A DNA stretch of 46,133 nucleotides from Steinernema hermaphroditum (taxonomy: Eukaryota; Nematoda; Chromadorea; Rhabditida; Steinernematidae), in the NCBI GenBank assembly GCA_030435675.1, contig JAUCMV010000020.1:1-46133 (forward strand), given 5' to 3'. Each line of letters opens with the position of its first letter. Position 1 is the first letter of the stretch. The notes under the pieces are model-generated. The model ran no database searches and was not told the DNA's origin. It saw nothing but the letters and a program-made list of their open reading frames with translations. Below are positions 11,477 to 24,115 of this stretch, one piece after another. Both the position numbers and the translations under genes were made by a program.

Positions 11477-13381
11477 TCAATTCGAGACAGCAGGGTCCTT
11501 GCTCATACAAAGAGTTCTGCATCTGACCCTCCTGCTCCAAAGTACCATAGCATTTTTATGATTGGATCTTGTAGAACTGCACGAGCCTGATCGAACGCGC
11601 CTATTCCCGCTCGGTTTACTGTGGACTATCTTAGTTTCCTGCAAAACTTTCAATTCGAGACAGCAGGGTCCTTGCTCATACAAAGAGTTCTGCATCTGAC
11701 CCTCCTGCTCCAAAGTACCATAGCATTTTTATGATTGGATCTTGTAGAACTGCACGAGCCTGATCGAACGCGCCTATTCCCGCTCGGTTTACTGTGGACT
11801 ATCTTAGTTTCCTGCAAAACTTTCAATTCGAGACAGCAGGGTCCTTGCTCATACAAAGAGTTCTGCATCTGACCCTCCTGCTCCAAAGTACCATAGCATT
11901 TTTATGATTGGATCTTGTAGAACTGCACGAGCCTGATCGAATGCGCCTATTCCCGCTCGGTTTACTGTGGACTATCTTAGTTTCCTGCAAAACTTTCAAT
12001 TCGAGACAGCAGGGTCCTTGCTCATACAAAGAGTTCTGCATCTGACCCCTCCGCTCCAAAGTACCATAGCATTTTTATGATTGGATCTTGTAGAACTGCA
12101 CGAGCCTGATCGAACGCGCCTATTCCCGCTCGGTTTACTGTGGACTATCTTAGTTTCCTGCAAAACTTTCAATTCGAGACAGCAGGGTCCTTGCTCATAC
12201 AAAGAGTTCTGCATCTGACCCCTCCTGCTCCAAAGTACCATAGCATTTTTATGATTGGATCTTGTAGAACTGCACGAGCCTGATCGAACGCGCCTATTCC
12301 CGCTCGGTTTACTGTGGACTATCTTAGTTTCCTGCAAAACTTTCAATTCGAGACAGCAGGGTCCTTGCTCATACAAAGAGTTCTGCATCTGACCCCTCCT
12401 GCTCCAAAGTACCATAGCATTTTTATGATTGGATCTTGTAGAACTGCACGAGCCTGATCGAACGCGCCTATTCCCGCTCGGTTTACTGTGGACTATCTTA
12501 GTTTCCTGCAAAACTTTCAATTCGAGACAGCAGGGTCCTTGCTCATACAAAGAGTTCTGCATCTGACCCTCCTGCTCCAAAGTACCATAGCATTTTTATG
12601 ATTGGATCTTGTAGAACTGCACGAGCCTGATCGAACGCGCCTATTCCCGCTCGGTTTACTGTGGACTATCTTAGTTTCCTGCAAAACTTTCAATTCGAGA
12701 CAGCAGGGTCCTTGCTCATACAAAGAGTTCTGCATCTGACCCTCCTGCTCCAAAGTACCATAGCATTTTTATGATTGGATCTTGTAGAACTGCACGAGCC
12801 TGATCGAACGCGCCTATTCCCGCTCGGTTTACTGTGGACTATCTTAGTTTCCTGCAAAACTTTCAATTCGAGACAGCAGGGTCCTTGCTCATACAAAGAG
12901 TTCTGCATCTGACCCTCCTGCTCCAAAGTACCATAGCATTTTTATGATTGGATCTTGTAGAACTGCACGAGCCTGATCGAACGCGCCTATTCCCGCTCGG
13001 TTTACTGTGGACTATCTTAGTTTCCTGCAAAACTTTCAATTCGAGACAGCAGGGTCCTTGCTCATACAAAGAGTTCTGCATCTGACCCTCCTGCTCCAAA
13101 GTACCATAGCATTTTTATGATTGGATCTTGTAGAACTGCACGAGCCTGATCGAATGCGCCTATTCCCGCTCGGTTTACTGTGGACTATCTTAGTTTCCTG
13201 CAAAACTTTCAATTCGAGACAGCAGGGTCCTTGCTCATACAAAGAGTTCTGCATCTGACCCTCCTGCTCCAAAGTACCATAGCATTTTTATGATTGGATC
13301 TTGTAGAACTGCACGAGCCTGATCGAACGCGCCTATTCCCGCTCGGTTTACTGTGGACTATCTTAGTTTCCTGCAAAACTT

Positions 13382-14247
13382 TCAATTCGAGACAGCAGGG
13401 TCCTTGCTCATACAAAGAGTTCTGCATCTGACCCTCCTGCTCCAAAGTACCATAGCATTTTTATGATTGGATCTTGTAGAACTGCACGAGCCTGATCGAA
13501 CGCGCCTATTCCCGCTCGGTTTACTGTGGACTATCTTAGTTTCCTGCAAAACTTTCAATTCGAGACAGTAGGGTCCTTGTTCATACAAAGAGTTCTGCAT
13601 CTGACCCCTCCTGCTCCAAAGTACCATAGCATTTTTATGATTGGATCTTGTAGAACTGCACGAGCCTGATCGAACGCGCCTATTCCCGCTCGGTTTACTG
13701 TGGACTATCTTAGTTTCCTGCAAAACTTTCAATTCGAGACAGCAGGGTCCTTGCTCATACAAAGAGTTCTGCATCTGACCCTCCTGCTCCAAAGTACCAT
13801 AGCATTTTTATGATTGGATCTTGTAGAACTGCACGAGCCTGATCGAACGCGCCTATTCCCGCTCGGTTTACTGTGGACTATCTTAGTTTCCTGCAAAACT
13901 TTCAATTCGAGACAGCAGGGTCCTTGCTCATACAAAGAGTTCTGCATCTGACCCTCCTGCTCCAAAGTACCATAGCATTTTTATGATTGGATCTTGTAGA
14001 ACTGCACGAGCCTGATCGAACGCGCCTATTCCCGCTCGGTTTACTGTGGACTATCTTAGTTTCCTGCAAAACTTTCAATTCGAGACAGCAGGGTCCTTGC
14101 TCATACAAAGAGTTCTGCATCTGACCCTCCTGCTCCAAAGTACCATAGCATTTTTATGATTGGATCTTGTAGAACTGCACGAGCCTGATCGAATGCGCCT
14201 ATTCCCGCTCGGTTTACTGTGGACTATCTTAGTTTCCTGCAAAACTT
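13382..14247 (+). repeat. Multi-unit block duplicated from 10611-11476 (right copy)
   Basis: This is the partner of the block at 10611-11476, with the marker gacagtagggtccttgttc at 13562 and the gaatgcg unit anchored at 14075. A partial third copy of the marker lies near 15294, but it has ttgctc and is flanked by gaatgcg units. That suggests a diverged or recombined copy. Confidence 0.65.
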
Positions 14248-17200
14248 TCAATTCGAGACAGCAGGGTCCTTGCTCATACAAAGAGTTCTGCATCTGACCC
14301 TCCTGCTCCAAAGTACCATAGCATTTTTATGATTGGATCTTGTAGAACTGCACGAGCCTGATCGAATGCGCCTATTCCCGCTCGGTTTACTGTGGACTAT
14401 CTTAGTTTCCTGCAAAACTTTCAATTCGAGACAGCAGGGTCCTTGCTCATACAAAGAGTTCTGCATCTGACCCTCCTGCTCCAAAGTACCATAGCATTTT
14501 TATGATTGGATCTTGTAGAACTGCACGAGCCTGATCGAACGCGCCTATTCCCGCTCGGTTTACTGTGGACTATCTTAGTTTCCTGCAAAACTTTCAATTC
14601 GAGACAGCAGGGTCCTTGCTCATACAAAGAGTTCTGCATCTGACCCTCCTGCTCCAAAGTACCATAGCATTTTTATGATTGGATCTTGTAGAACTGCACG
14701 AGCCTGATCGAACGCGCCTATTCCCGCTCGGTTTACTGTGGACTATCTTAGTTTCCTGCAAAACTTTCAATTCGAGACAGCAGGGTCCTTGCTCATACAA
14801 AGAGTTCTGCATCTGACCCTCCTGCTCCAAAGTACCATAGCATTTTTATGATTGGATCTTGTAGAACTGCACGAGCCTGATCGAACGCGCCTATTCCCGC
14901 TTCGGTTTACTGTGGACTATCTTAGTTTCCTGCAAAACTTTCAATTCGAGACAGCAGGGTCCTTGCTCATACAAAGAGTTCTGCATCTGACCCTCCTGCT
15001 CCAAAGTACCATAGCATTTTTATGATTGGATCTTGTAGAACTGCACGAGCCTGATCGAATGCGCCTATTCCCGCTCGGTTTACTGTGGACTATCTTAGTT
15101 TCCTGCAAAACTTTCAATTCGAGACAGCAGGGTCCTTGCTCATACAAAGAGTTCTGCATCTGACCCTCCTGCTCCAAAGTACCATAGCATTTTTATGATT
15201 GGATCTTGTAGAACTGCACGAGCCTGATCGAATGCGCCTATTCCCGCTCGGTTTACTGTGGACTATCTTAGTTTCCTGCAAAACTTTCAATTCGAGACAG
15301 TAGGGTCCTTGCTCATACAAAGAGTTCTGCATCTGACCCCTCCTGCTCCAAAGTACCATAGCATTTTTATGATTGGATCTTGTAGAACTGCACGAGCCTG
15401 ATCGAACGCGCCTATTCCCGCTCGGTTTACTGTGGACTATCTTAGTTTCCTGCAAAACTTTCAATTCGAGACAGCAGGGTCCTTGCTCATACAAAGAGTT
15501 CTGCATCTGACCCTCCTGCTCCAAAGTACCATAGCATTTTTATGATTGGATCTTGTAGAACTGCACGAGCCTGATCGAATGCGCCTATTCCCGCTCGGTT
15601 TACTGTGGACTATCTTAGTTTCCTGCAAAACTTTCAATTCGAGACAGCAGGGTCCTTGCTCATACAAAGAGTTCTGCATCTGACCCTCCTGCTCCAAAGT
15701 ACCATAGCATTTTTATGATTGGATCTTGTAGAACTGCACGAGCCTGATCGAATGCGCCTATTCCCGCTCGGTTTACTGTGGACTATCTTAGTTTCCTGCA
15801 AAACTTTCAATTCGAGACAGCAGGGTCCTTGCTCATACAAAGAGTTCTGCATCTGACCCTCCTGCTCCAAAGTACCATAGCATTTTTATGATTGGATCTT
15901 GTAGAACTGCACGAGCCTGATCGAATGCGCCTATTCCCGCTCGGTTTACTGTGGACTATCTTAGTTTCCTGCAAAACTTTCAATTCGAGACAGCAGGGTC
16001 CTTGCTCATACAAAGAGTTCTGCATCTGACCCTCCTGCTCCAAAGTACCATAGCATTTTTATGATTGGATCTTGTAGAACTGCACGAGCCTGATCGAACG
16101 CGCCTATTCCCGCTCGGTTTACTGTGGACTATCTTAGTTTCCTGCAAAACTTTCAATTCGAGACAGCAGGGTCCTTGCTCATACAAAGAGTTCTGCATCT
16201 GACCCCTCCTGCTCCAAAGTACCATAGCATTTTTATGATTGGATCTTGTAGAACTGCACGAGCCTGATCGAATGCGCCTATTCCCGCTCGGTTTACTGTG
16301 GACTATCTTAGTTTCCTGCAAAACTTTCAATTCGAGACAGCAGGGTCCTTGCTCATACAAAGAGTTCTGCATCTGACCCCTCCTGCTCCAAAGTACCATA
16401 GCATTTTTATGATTGGATCTTGTAGAACTGCACGAGCCTGATCGAATGCGCCTATTCCCGCTCGGTTTACTGTGGACTATCTTAGTTTCCTGCAAAACTT
16501 TCAATTCGAGACAGCAGGGTCCTTGCTCATACAAAGAGTTCTGCATCTGACCCTCCTGCTCCAAAGTACCATAGCATTTTTATGATTGGATCTTGTAGAA
16601 CTGCACGAGCCTGATCGAATGCGCCTATTCCCGCTCGGTTTACTGTGGACTATCTTAGTTTCCTGCAAAACTTTCAATTCGAGACAGCAGGGTCCTTGCT
16701 CATACAAAGAGTTCTGCATCTGACCCTCCTGCTCCAAAGTACCATAGCATTTTTATGATTGGATCTTGTAGAACTGCACGAGCCTGATCGAACGCGCCTA
16801 TTCCCGCTCGGTTTACTGTGGACTATCTTAGTTTCCTGCAAAACTTTCAATTCGAGACAGCAGGGTCCTTGCTCATACAAAGAGTTCTGCATCTGACCCT
16901 CCTGCTCCAAAGTACCATAGCATTTTTATGATTGGATCTTGTAGAACTGCACGAGCCTGATCGAACGCGCCTATTCCCGCTCGGTTTACTGTGGACTATC
17001 TTAGTTTCCTGCAAAACTTTCAATTCGAGACAGCAGGGTCCTTGCTCATACAAAGAGTTCTGCATCTGACCCTCCTGCTCCAAAGTACCATAGCATTTTT
17101 ATGATTGGATCTTGTAGAACTGCACGAGCCTGATCGAACGCGCCTATTCCCGCTCGGTTTACTGTGGACTATCTTAGTTTCCTGCAAAACTTTCAATTCG

Positions 17201-20200
17201 AGACAGCAGGGTCCTTGCTCATACAAAGAGTTCTGCATCTGACCCTCCTGCTCCAAAGTACCATAGCATTTTTATGATTGGATCTTGTAGAACTGCACGA
17301 GCCTGATCGAATGCGCCTATTCCCGCTCGGTTTACTGTGGACTATCTTAGTTTCCTGCAAAACTTTCAATTCGAGACAGCAGGGTCCTTGCTCATACAAA
17401 GAGTTCTGCATCTGACCCTCCTGCTCCAAAGTACCATAGCATTTTTATGATTGGATCTTGTAGAACTGCACGAGCCTGATCGAATGCGCCTATTCCCGCT
17501 CGGTTTACTGTGGACTATCTTAGTTTCCTGCAAAACTTTCAATTCGAGACAGCAGGGTCCTTGCTCATACAAAGAGTTCTGCATCTGACCCTCCTGCTCC
17601 AAAGTACCATAGCATTTTTATGATTGGATCTTGTAGAACTGCACGAGCCTGATCGAATGCGCCTATTCCCGCTCGGTTTACTGTGGACTATCTTAGTTTC
17701 CTGCAAAACTTTCAATTCGAGACAGCAGGGTCCTTGCTCATACAAAGAGTTCTGCATCTGACCCTCCTGCTCCAAAGTACCATAGCATTTTTATGATTGG
17801 ATCTTGTAGAACTGCACGAGCCTGATCGAACGCGCCTATTCCCGCTCGGTTTACTGTGGACTATCTTAGTTTCCTGCAAAACTTTCAATTCGAGACAGCA
17901 GGGTCCTTGCTCATACAAAGAGTTCTGCATCTGACCCTCCTGCTCCAAAGTACCATAGCATTTTTATGATTGGATCTTGTAGAACTGCACGAGCCTGATC
18001 GAACGCGCCTATTCCCGCTCGGTTTACTGTGGACTATCTTAGTTTCCTGCAAAACTTTCAATTCGAGACAGCAGGGTCCTTGCTCATACAAAGAGTTCTG
18101 CATCTGACCCTCCTGCTCCAAAGTACCATAGCATTTTTATGATTGGATCTTGTAGAACTGCACGAGCCTGATCGAACGCGCCTATTCCCGCTCGGTTTAC
18201 TGTGGACTATCTTAGTTTCCTGCAAAACTTTCAATTCGAGACAGCAGGGTCCTTGCTCATACAAAGAGTTCTGCATCTGACCCTCCTGCTCCAAAGTACC
18301 ATAGCATTTTTATGATTGGATCTTGTAGAACTGCACGAGCCTGATCGAATGCGCCTATTCCCGCTCGGTTTACTGTGGACTATCTTAGTTTCCTGCAAAA
18401 CTTTCAATTCGAGACAGCAGGGTCCTTGCTCATACAAAGAGTTCTGCATCTGACCCTCCTGCTCCAAAGTACCATAGCATTTTTATGATTGGATCTTGTA
18501 GAACTGCACGAGCCTGATCGAATGCGCCTATTCCCGCTCGGTTTACTGTGGACTATCTTAGTTTCCTGCAAAACTTTCAATTCGAGACAGCAGGGTCCTT
18601 GCTCATACAAAGAGTTCTGCATCTGACCCTCCTGCTCCAAAGTACCATAGCATTTTTATGATTGGATCTTGTAGAACTGCACGAGCCTGATCGAACGCGC
18701 CTATTCCCGCTCGGTTTACTGTGGACTATCTTAGTTTCCTGCAAAACTTTCAATTCGAGACAGCAGGGTCCTTGCTCATACAAAGAGTTCTGCATCTGAC
18801 CCTCCTGCTCCAAAGTACCATAGCATTTTTATGATTGGATCTTGTAGAACTGCACGAGCCTGATCGAACGCGCCTATTCCCGCTCGGTTTACTGTGGACT
18901 ATCTTAGTTTCCTGCAAAACTTTCAATTCGAGACAGCAGGGTCCTTGCTCATACAAAGAGTTCTGCATCTGACCCTCCTGCTCCAAAGTACCATAGCATT
19001 TTTATGATTGGATCTTGTAGAACTGCACGAGCCTGATCGAACGCGCCTATTCCCGCTCGGTTTACTGTGGACTATCTTAGTTTCCTGCAAAACTTTCAAT
19101 TCGAGACAGCAGGGTCCTTGCTCATACAAAGAGTTCTGCATCTGACCCCTCCTGCTCCAAAGTACCATAGCATTTTTATGATTGGATCTTGTAGAACTGC
19201 ACGAGCCTGATCGAACGCGCCTATTCCCGCTCGGTTTACTGTGGACTATCTTAGTTTCCTGCAAAACTTTCAATTCGAGACAGAAGGGTCCTTGCTCATA
19301 CAAAGAGTTCTGCATCTGACCCCTCCTGCTCCAAAGTACCATAGCATTTTTATGATTGGATCTTGTAGAACTGCACGAGCCTGATCGAATGCGCCTATTC
19401 CCGCTCGGTTTACTGTGGACTATCTTAGTTTCCTGCAAAACTTTCAATTCGAGACAGCAGGGTCCTTGCTCATACAAAGAGTTCTGCATCTGACCCTCCT
19501 GCTCCAAAGTACCATAGCATTTTTATGATTGGATCTTGTAGAACTGCACGAGCCTGATCGAACGCGCCTATTCCCGCTCGGTTTACTGTGGACTATCTTA
19601 GTTTCCTGCAAAACTTTCAATTCGAGACAGCAGGGTCCTTGCTCATACAAAGAGTTCTGCATCTGACCCTCCTGCTCCAAAGTACCATAGCATTTTTATG
19701 ATTGGATCTTGTAGAACTGCACGAGCCTGATCGAACGCGCCTATTCCCGCTCGGTTTACTGTGGACTATCTTAGTTTCCTGCAAAACTTTCAATTCGAGA
19801 CAGCAGGGTCCTTGCTCATACAAAGAGTTCTGCATCTGACCCTCCTGCTCCAAAGTACCATAGCATTTTTATGATTGGATCTTGTAGAACTGCACGAGCC
19901 TGATCGAACGCGCCTATTCCCGCTCGGTTTACTGTGGACTATCTTAGTTTCCTGCAAAACTTTCAATTCGAGACAGCAGGGTCCTTGCTCATACAAAGAG
20001 TTCTGCATCTGACCCTCCTGCTCCAAAGTACCATAGCATTTTTATGATTGGATCTTGTAGAACTGCACGAGCCTGATCGAACGCGCCTATTCCCGCTCGG
20101 TTTACTGTGGACTATCTTAGTTTCCTGCAAAACTTTCAATTCGAGACAGCAGGGTCCTTGCTCATACAAAGAGTTCTGCATCTGACCCTCCTGCTCCAAA

Positions 20201-23200
20201 GTACCATAGCATTTTTATGATTGGATCTTGTAGAACTGCACGAGCCTGATCGAATGCGCCTATTCCCGCTCGGTTTACTGTGGACTATCTTAGTTTCCTG
20301 CAAAACTTTCAATTCGAGACAGCAGGGTCCTTGCTCATACAAAGAGTTCTGCATCTGACCCCTCCGCTCCAAAGTACCATAGCATTTTTATGATTGGATC
20401 TTGTAGAACTGCACGAGCCTGATCGAACGCGCCTATTCCCGCTCGGTTTACTGTGGACTATCTTAGTTTCCTGCAAAACTTTCAATTCGAGACAGCAGGG
20501 TCCTTGCTCATACAAAGAGTTCTGCATCTGACCCTCCTGCTCCAAAGTACCATAGCATTTTTATGATTGGATCTTGTAGAACTGCACGAGCCTGATCGAA
20601 CGCGCCTATTCCCGCTCGGTTTACTGTGGACTATCTTAGTTTCCTGCAAAACTTTCAATTCGAGACAGCAGGGTCCTTGCTCATACAAAGAGTTCTGCAT
20701 CTGACCCTCCTGCTCCAAAGTACCATAGCATTTTTATGATTGGATCTTGTAGAACTGCACGAGCCTGATCGAACGCGCCTATTCCCGCTCGGTTTACTGT
20801 GGACTATCTTAGTTTCCTGCAAAACTTTCAATTCGAGACAGCAGGGTCCTTGCTCATACAAAGAGTTCTGCATCTGACCCTCCTGCTCCAAAGTACCATA
20901 GCATTTTTATGATTGGATCTTGTAGAACTGCACGAGCCTGATCGAACGCGCCTATTCCCGCTCGGTTTACTGTGGACTATCTTAGTTTCCTGCAAAACTT
21001 TCAATTCGAGACAGCAGGGTCCTTGCTCATACAAAGAGTTCTGCATCTGACCCTCCTGCTCCAAAGTACCATAGCATTTTTATGATTGGATCTTGTAGAA
21101 CTGCACGAGCCTGATCGAACGCGCCTATTCCCGCTCGGTTTACTGTGGACTATCTTAGTTTCCTGCAAAACTTTCAATTCGAGACAGCAGGGTCCTTGCT
21201 CATACAAAGAGTTCTGCATCTGACCCTCCTGCTCCAAAGTACCATAGCATTTTTATGATTGGATCTTGTAGAACTGCACGAGCCTGATCGAACGCGCCTA
21301 TTCCCGCTCGGTTTACTGTGGACTATCTTAGTTTCCTGCAAAACTTTCAATTCGAGACAGCAGGGTCCTTGCTCATACAAAGAGTTCTGCATCTGACCCT
21401 CCTGCTCCAAAGTACCATAGCATTTTTATGATTGGATCTTGTAGAACTGCACGAGCCTGATCGAACGCGCCTATTCCCGCTCGGTTTACTGTGGACTATC
21501 TTAGTTTCCTGCAAAACTTTCAATTCGAGACAGCAGGGTCCTTGCTCATACAAAGAGTTCTGCATCTGACCCTCCTGCTCCAAAGTACCATAGCATTTTT
21601 ATGATTGGATCTTGTAGAACTGCACGAGCCTGATCGAATGCGCCTATTCCCGCTCGGTTTACTGTGGACTATCTTAGTTTCCTGCAAAACTTTCAATTCG
21701 AGACAGCAGGGTCCTTGCTCATACAAAGAGTTCTGCATCTGACCCTCCTGCTCCAAAGTACCATAGCATTTTTATGATTGGATCTTGTAGAACTGCACGA
21801 GCCTGATCGAACGCGCCTATTCCCGCTCGGTTTACTGTGGACTATCTTAGTTTCCTGCAAAACTTTCAATTCGAGACAGCAGGGTCCTTGCTCATACAAA
21901 GAGTTCTGCATCTGACCCTCCTGCTCCAAAGTACCATAGCATTTTTATGATTGGATCTTGTAGAACTGCACGAGCCTGATCGAATGCGCCTATTCCCGCT
22001 CGGTTTACTGTGGACTATCTTAGTTTCCTGCAAAACTTTCAATTCGAGACAGCAGGGTCCTTGCTCATACAAAGAGTTCTGCATCTGACCCTCCTGCTCC
22101 AAAGTACCATAGCATTTTTATGATTGGATCTTGTAGAACTGCACGAGCCTGATCGAACGCGCCTATTCCCGCTCGGTTTACTGTGGACTATCTTAGTTTC
22201 CTGCAAAACTTTCAATTCGAGACAGCAGGGTCCTTGCTCATACAAAGAGTTCTGCATCTGACCCTCCTGCTCCAAAGTACCATAGCATTTTTATGATTGG
22301 ATCTTGTAGAACTGCACGAGCCTGATCGAACGCGCCTATTCCCGCTCGGTTTACTGTGGACTATCTTAGTTTCCTGCAAAACTTTCAATTCGAGACAGCA
22401 GGGTCCTTGCTCATACAAAGAGTTCTGCATCTGACCCTCCTGCTCCAAAGTACCATAGCATTTTTATGATTGGATCTTGTAGAACTGCACGAGCCTGATC
22501 GAATGCGCCTATTCCCGCTCGGTTTACTGTGGACTATCTTAGTTTCCTGCAAAACTTTCAATTCGAGACAGCAGGGTCCTTGCTCATACAAAGAGTTCTG
22601 CATCTGACCCTCCTGCTCCAAAGTACCATAGCATTTTTATGATTGGATCTTGTAGAACTGCACGAGCCTGATCGAACGCGCCTATTCCCGCTCGGTTTAC
22701 TGTGGACTATCTTAGTTTCCTGCAAAACTTTCAATTCGAGACAGCAGGGTCCTTGCTCATACAAAGAGTTCTGCATCTGACCCTCCTGCTCCAAAGTACC
22801 ATAGCATTTTTATGATTGGATCTTGTAGAACTGCACGAGCCTGATCGAACGCGCCTATTCCCGCTCGGTTTACTGTGGACTATCTTAGTTTCCTGCAAAA
22901 CTTTCAATTCGAGACAGCAGGGTCCTTGCTCATACAAAGAGTTCTGCATCTGACCCTCCTGCTCCAAAGTACCATAGCATTTTTATGATTGGATCTTGTA
23001 GAACTGCACGAGCCTGATCGAATGCGCCTATTCCCGCTCGGTTTACTGTGGACTATCTTAGTTTCCTGCAAAACTTTCAATTCGAGACAGCAGGGTCCTT
23101 GCTCATACAAAGAGTTCTGCATCTGACCCTCCTGCTCCAAAGTACCATAGCATTTTTATGATTGGATCTTGTAGAACTGCACGAGCCTGATCGAACGCGC

Positions 23201-24115
23201 CTATTCCCGCTCGGTTTACTGTGGACTATCTTAGTTTCCTGCAAAACTTTCAATTCGAGACAGCAGGGTCCTTGCTCATACAAAGAGTTCTGCATCTGAC
23301 CCTCCTGCTCCAAAGTACCATAGCATTTTTATGATTGGATCTTGTAGAACTGCACGAGCCTGATCGAACGCGCCTATTCCCGCTCGGTTTACTGTGGACT
23401 ATCTTAGTTTCCTGCAAAACTTTCAATTCGAGACAGCAGGGTCCTTGCTCATACAAAGAGTTCTGCATCTGACCCTCCTGCTCCAAAGTACCATAGCATT
23501 TTTATGATTGGATCTTGTAGAACTGCACGAGCCTGATCGAACGCGCCTATTCCCGCTCGGTTTACTGTGGACTATCTTAGTTTCCTGCAAAACTTTCAAT
23601 TCGAGACAGCAGGGTCCTTGCTCATACAAAGAGTTCTGCATCTGACCCTCCTGCTCCAAAGTACCATAGCATTTTTATGATTGGATCTTGTAGAACTGCA
23701 CGAGCCTGATCGAACGCGCCTATTCCCGCTCGGTTTACTGTGGACTATCTTAGTTTCCTGCAAAACTTTCAATTCGAGACAGCAGGGTCCTTGCTCATAC
23801 AAAGAGTTCTGCATCTGACCCCTCCTGCTCCAAAGTACCATAGCATTTTTATGATTGGATCTTGTAGAACTGCACGAGCCTGATCGAACGCGCCTATTCC
23901 CGCTCGGTTTACTGTGGACTATCTTAGTTTCCTGCAAAACTTTCAATTCGAGACAGCAGGGTCCTTGCTCATACAAAGAGTTCTGCATCTGACCCTCCTG
24001 CTCCAAAGTACCATAGCATTTTTATGATTGGATCTTGTAGAACTGCACGAGCCTGATCGAACGCGCCTATTCCCGCTCGGTTTACTGTGGACTATCTTAG
24101 TTTCCTGCAAAACTT

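Larger units (their letters stand above)
10438..24115 (+). repeat. Block B2: highly homogenised core
   Basis: There are seventy-nine units in 13,678 bases. Most are exactly 173 bp and differ only at one CpG, where gaacgcg becomes gaatgcg. Runs without length change include 16501-18922 (14 units) and 20482-23595 (18 units). Exceptions are few: tagggt with acccctcctg near 10791, 13562 and 15294; acccctccgc near 12050 and 20360; and a single extra t (cccgcttcgg) near 14897. Such uniformity points to recent local amplification or strong homogenisation. It could be partly an assembly artefact if the reads were error-prone or the array was collapsed. Confidence 0.9.
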
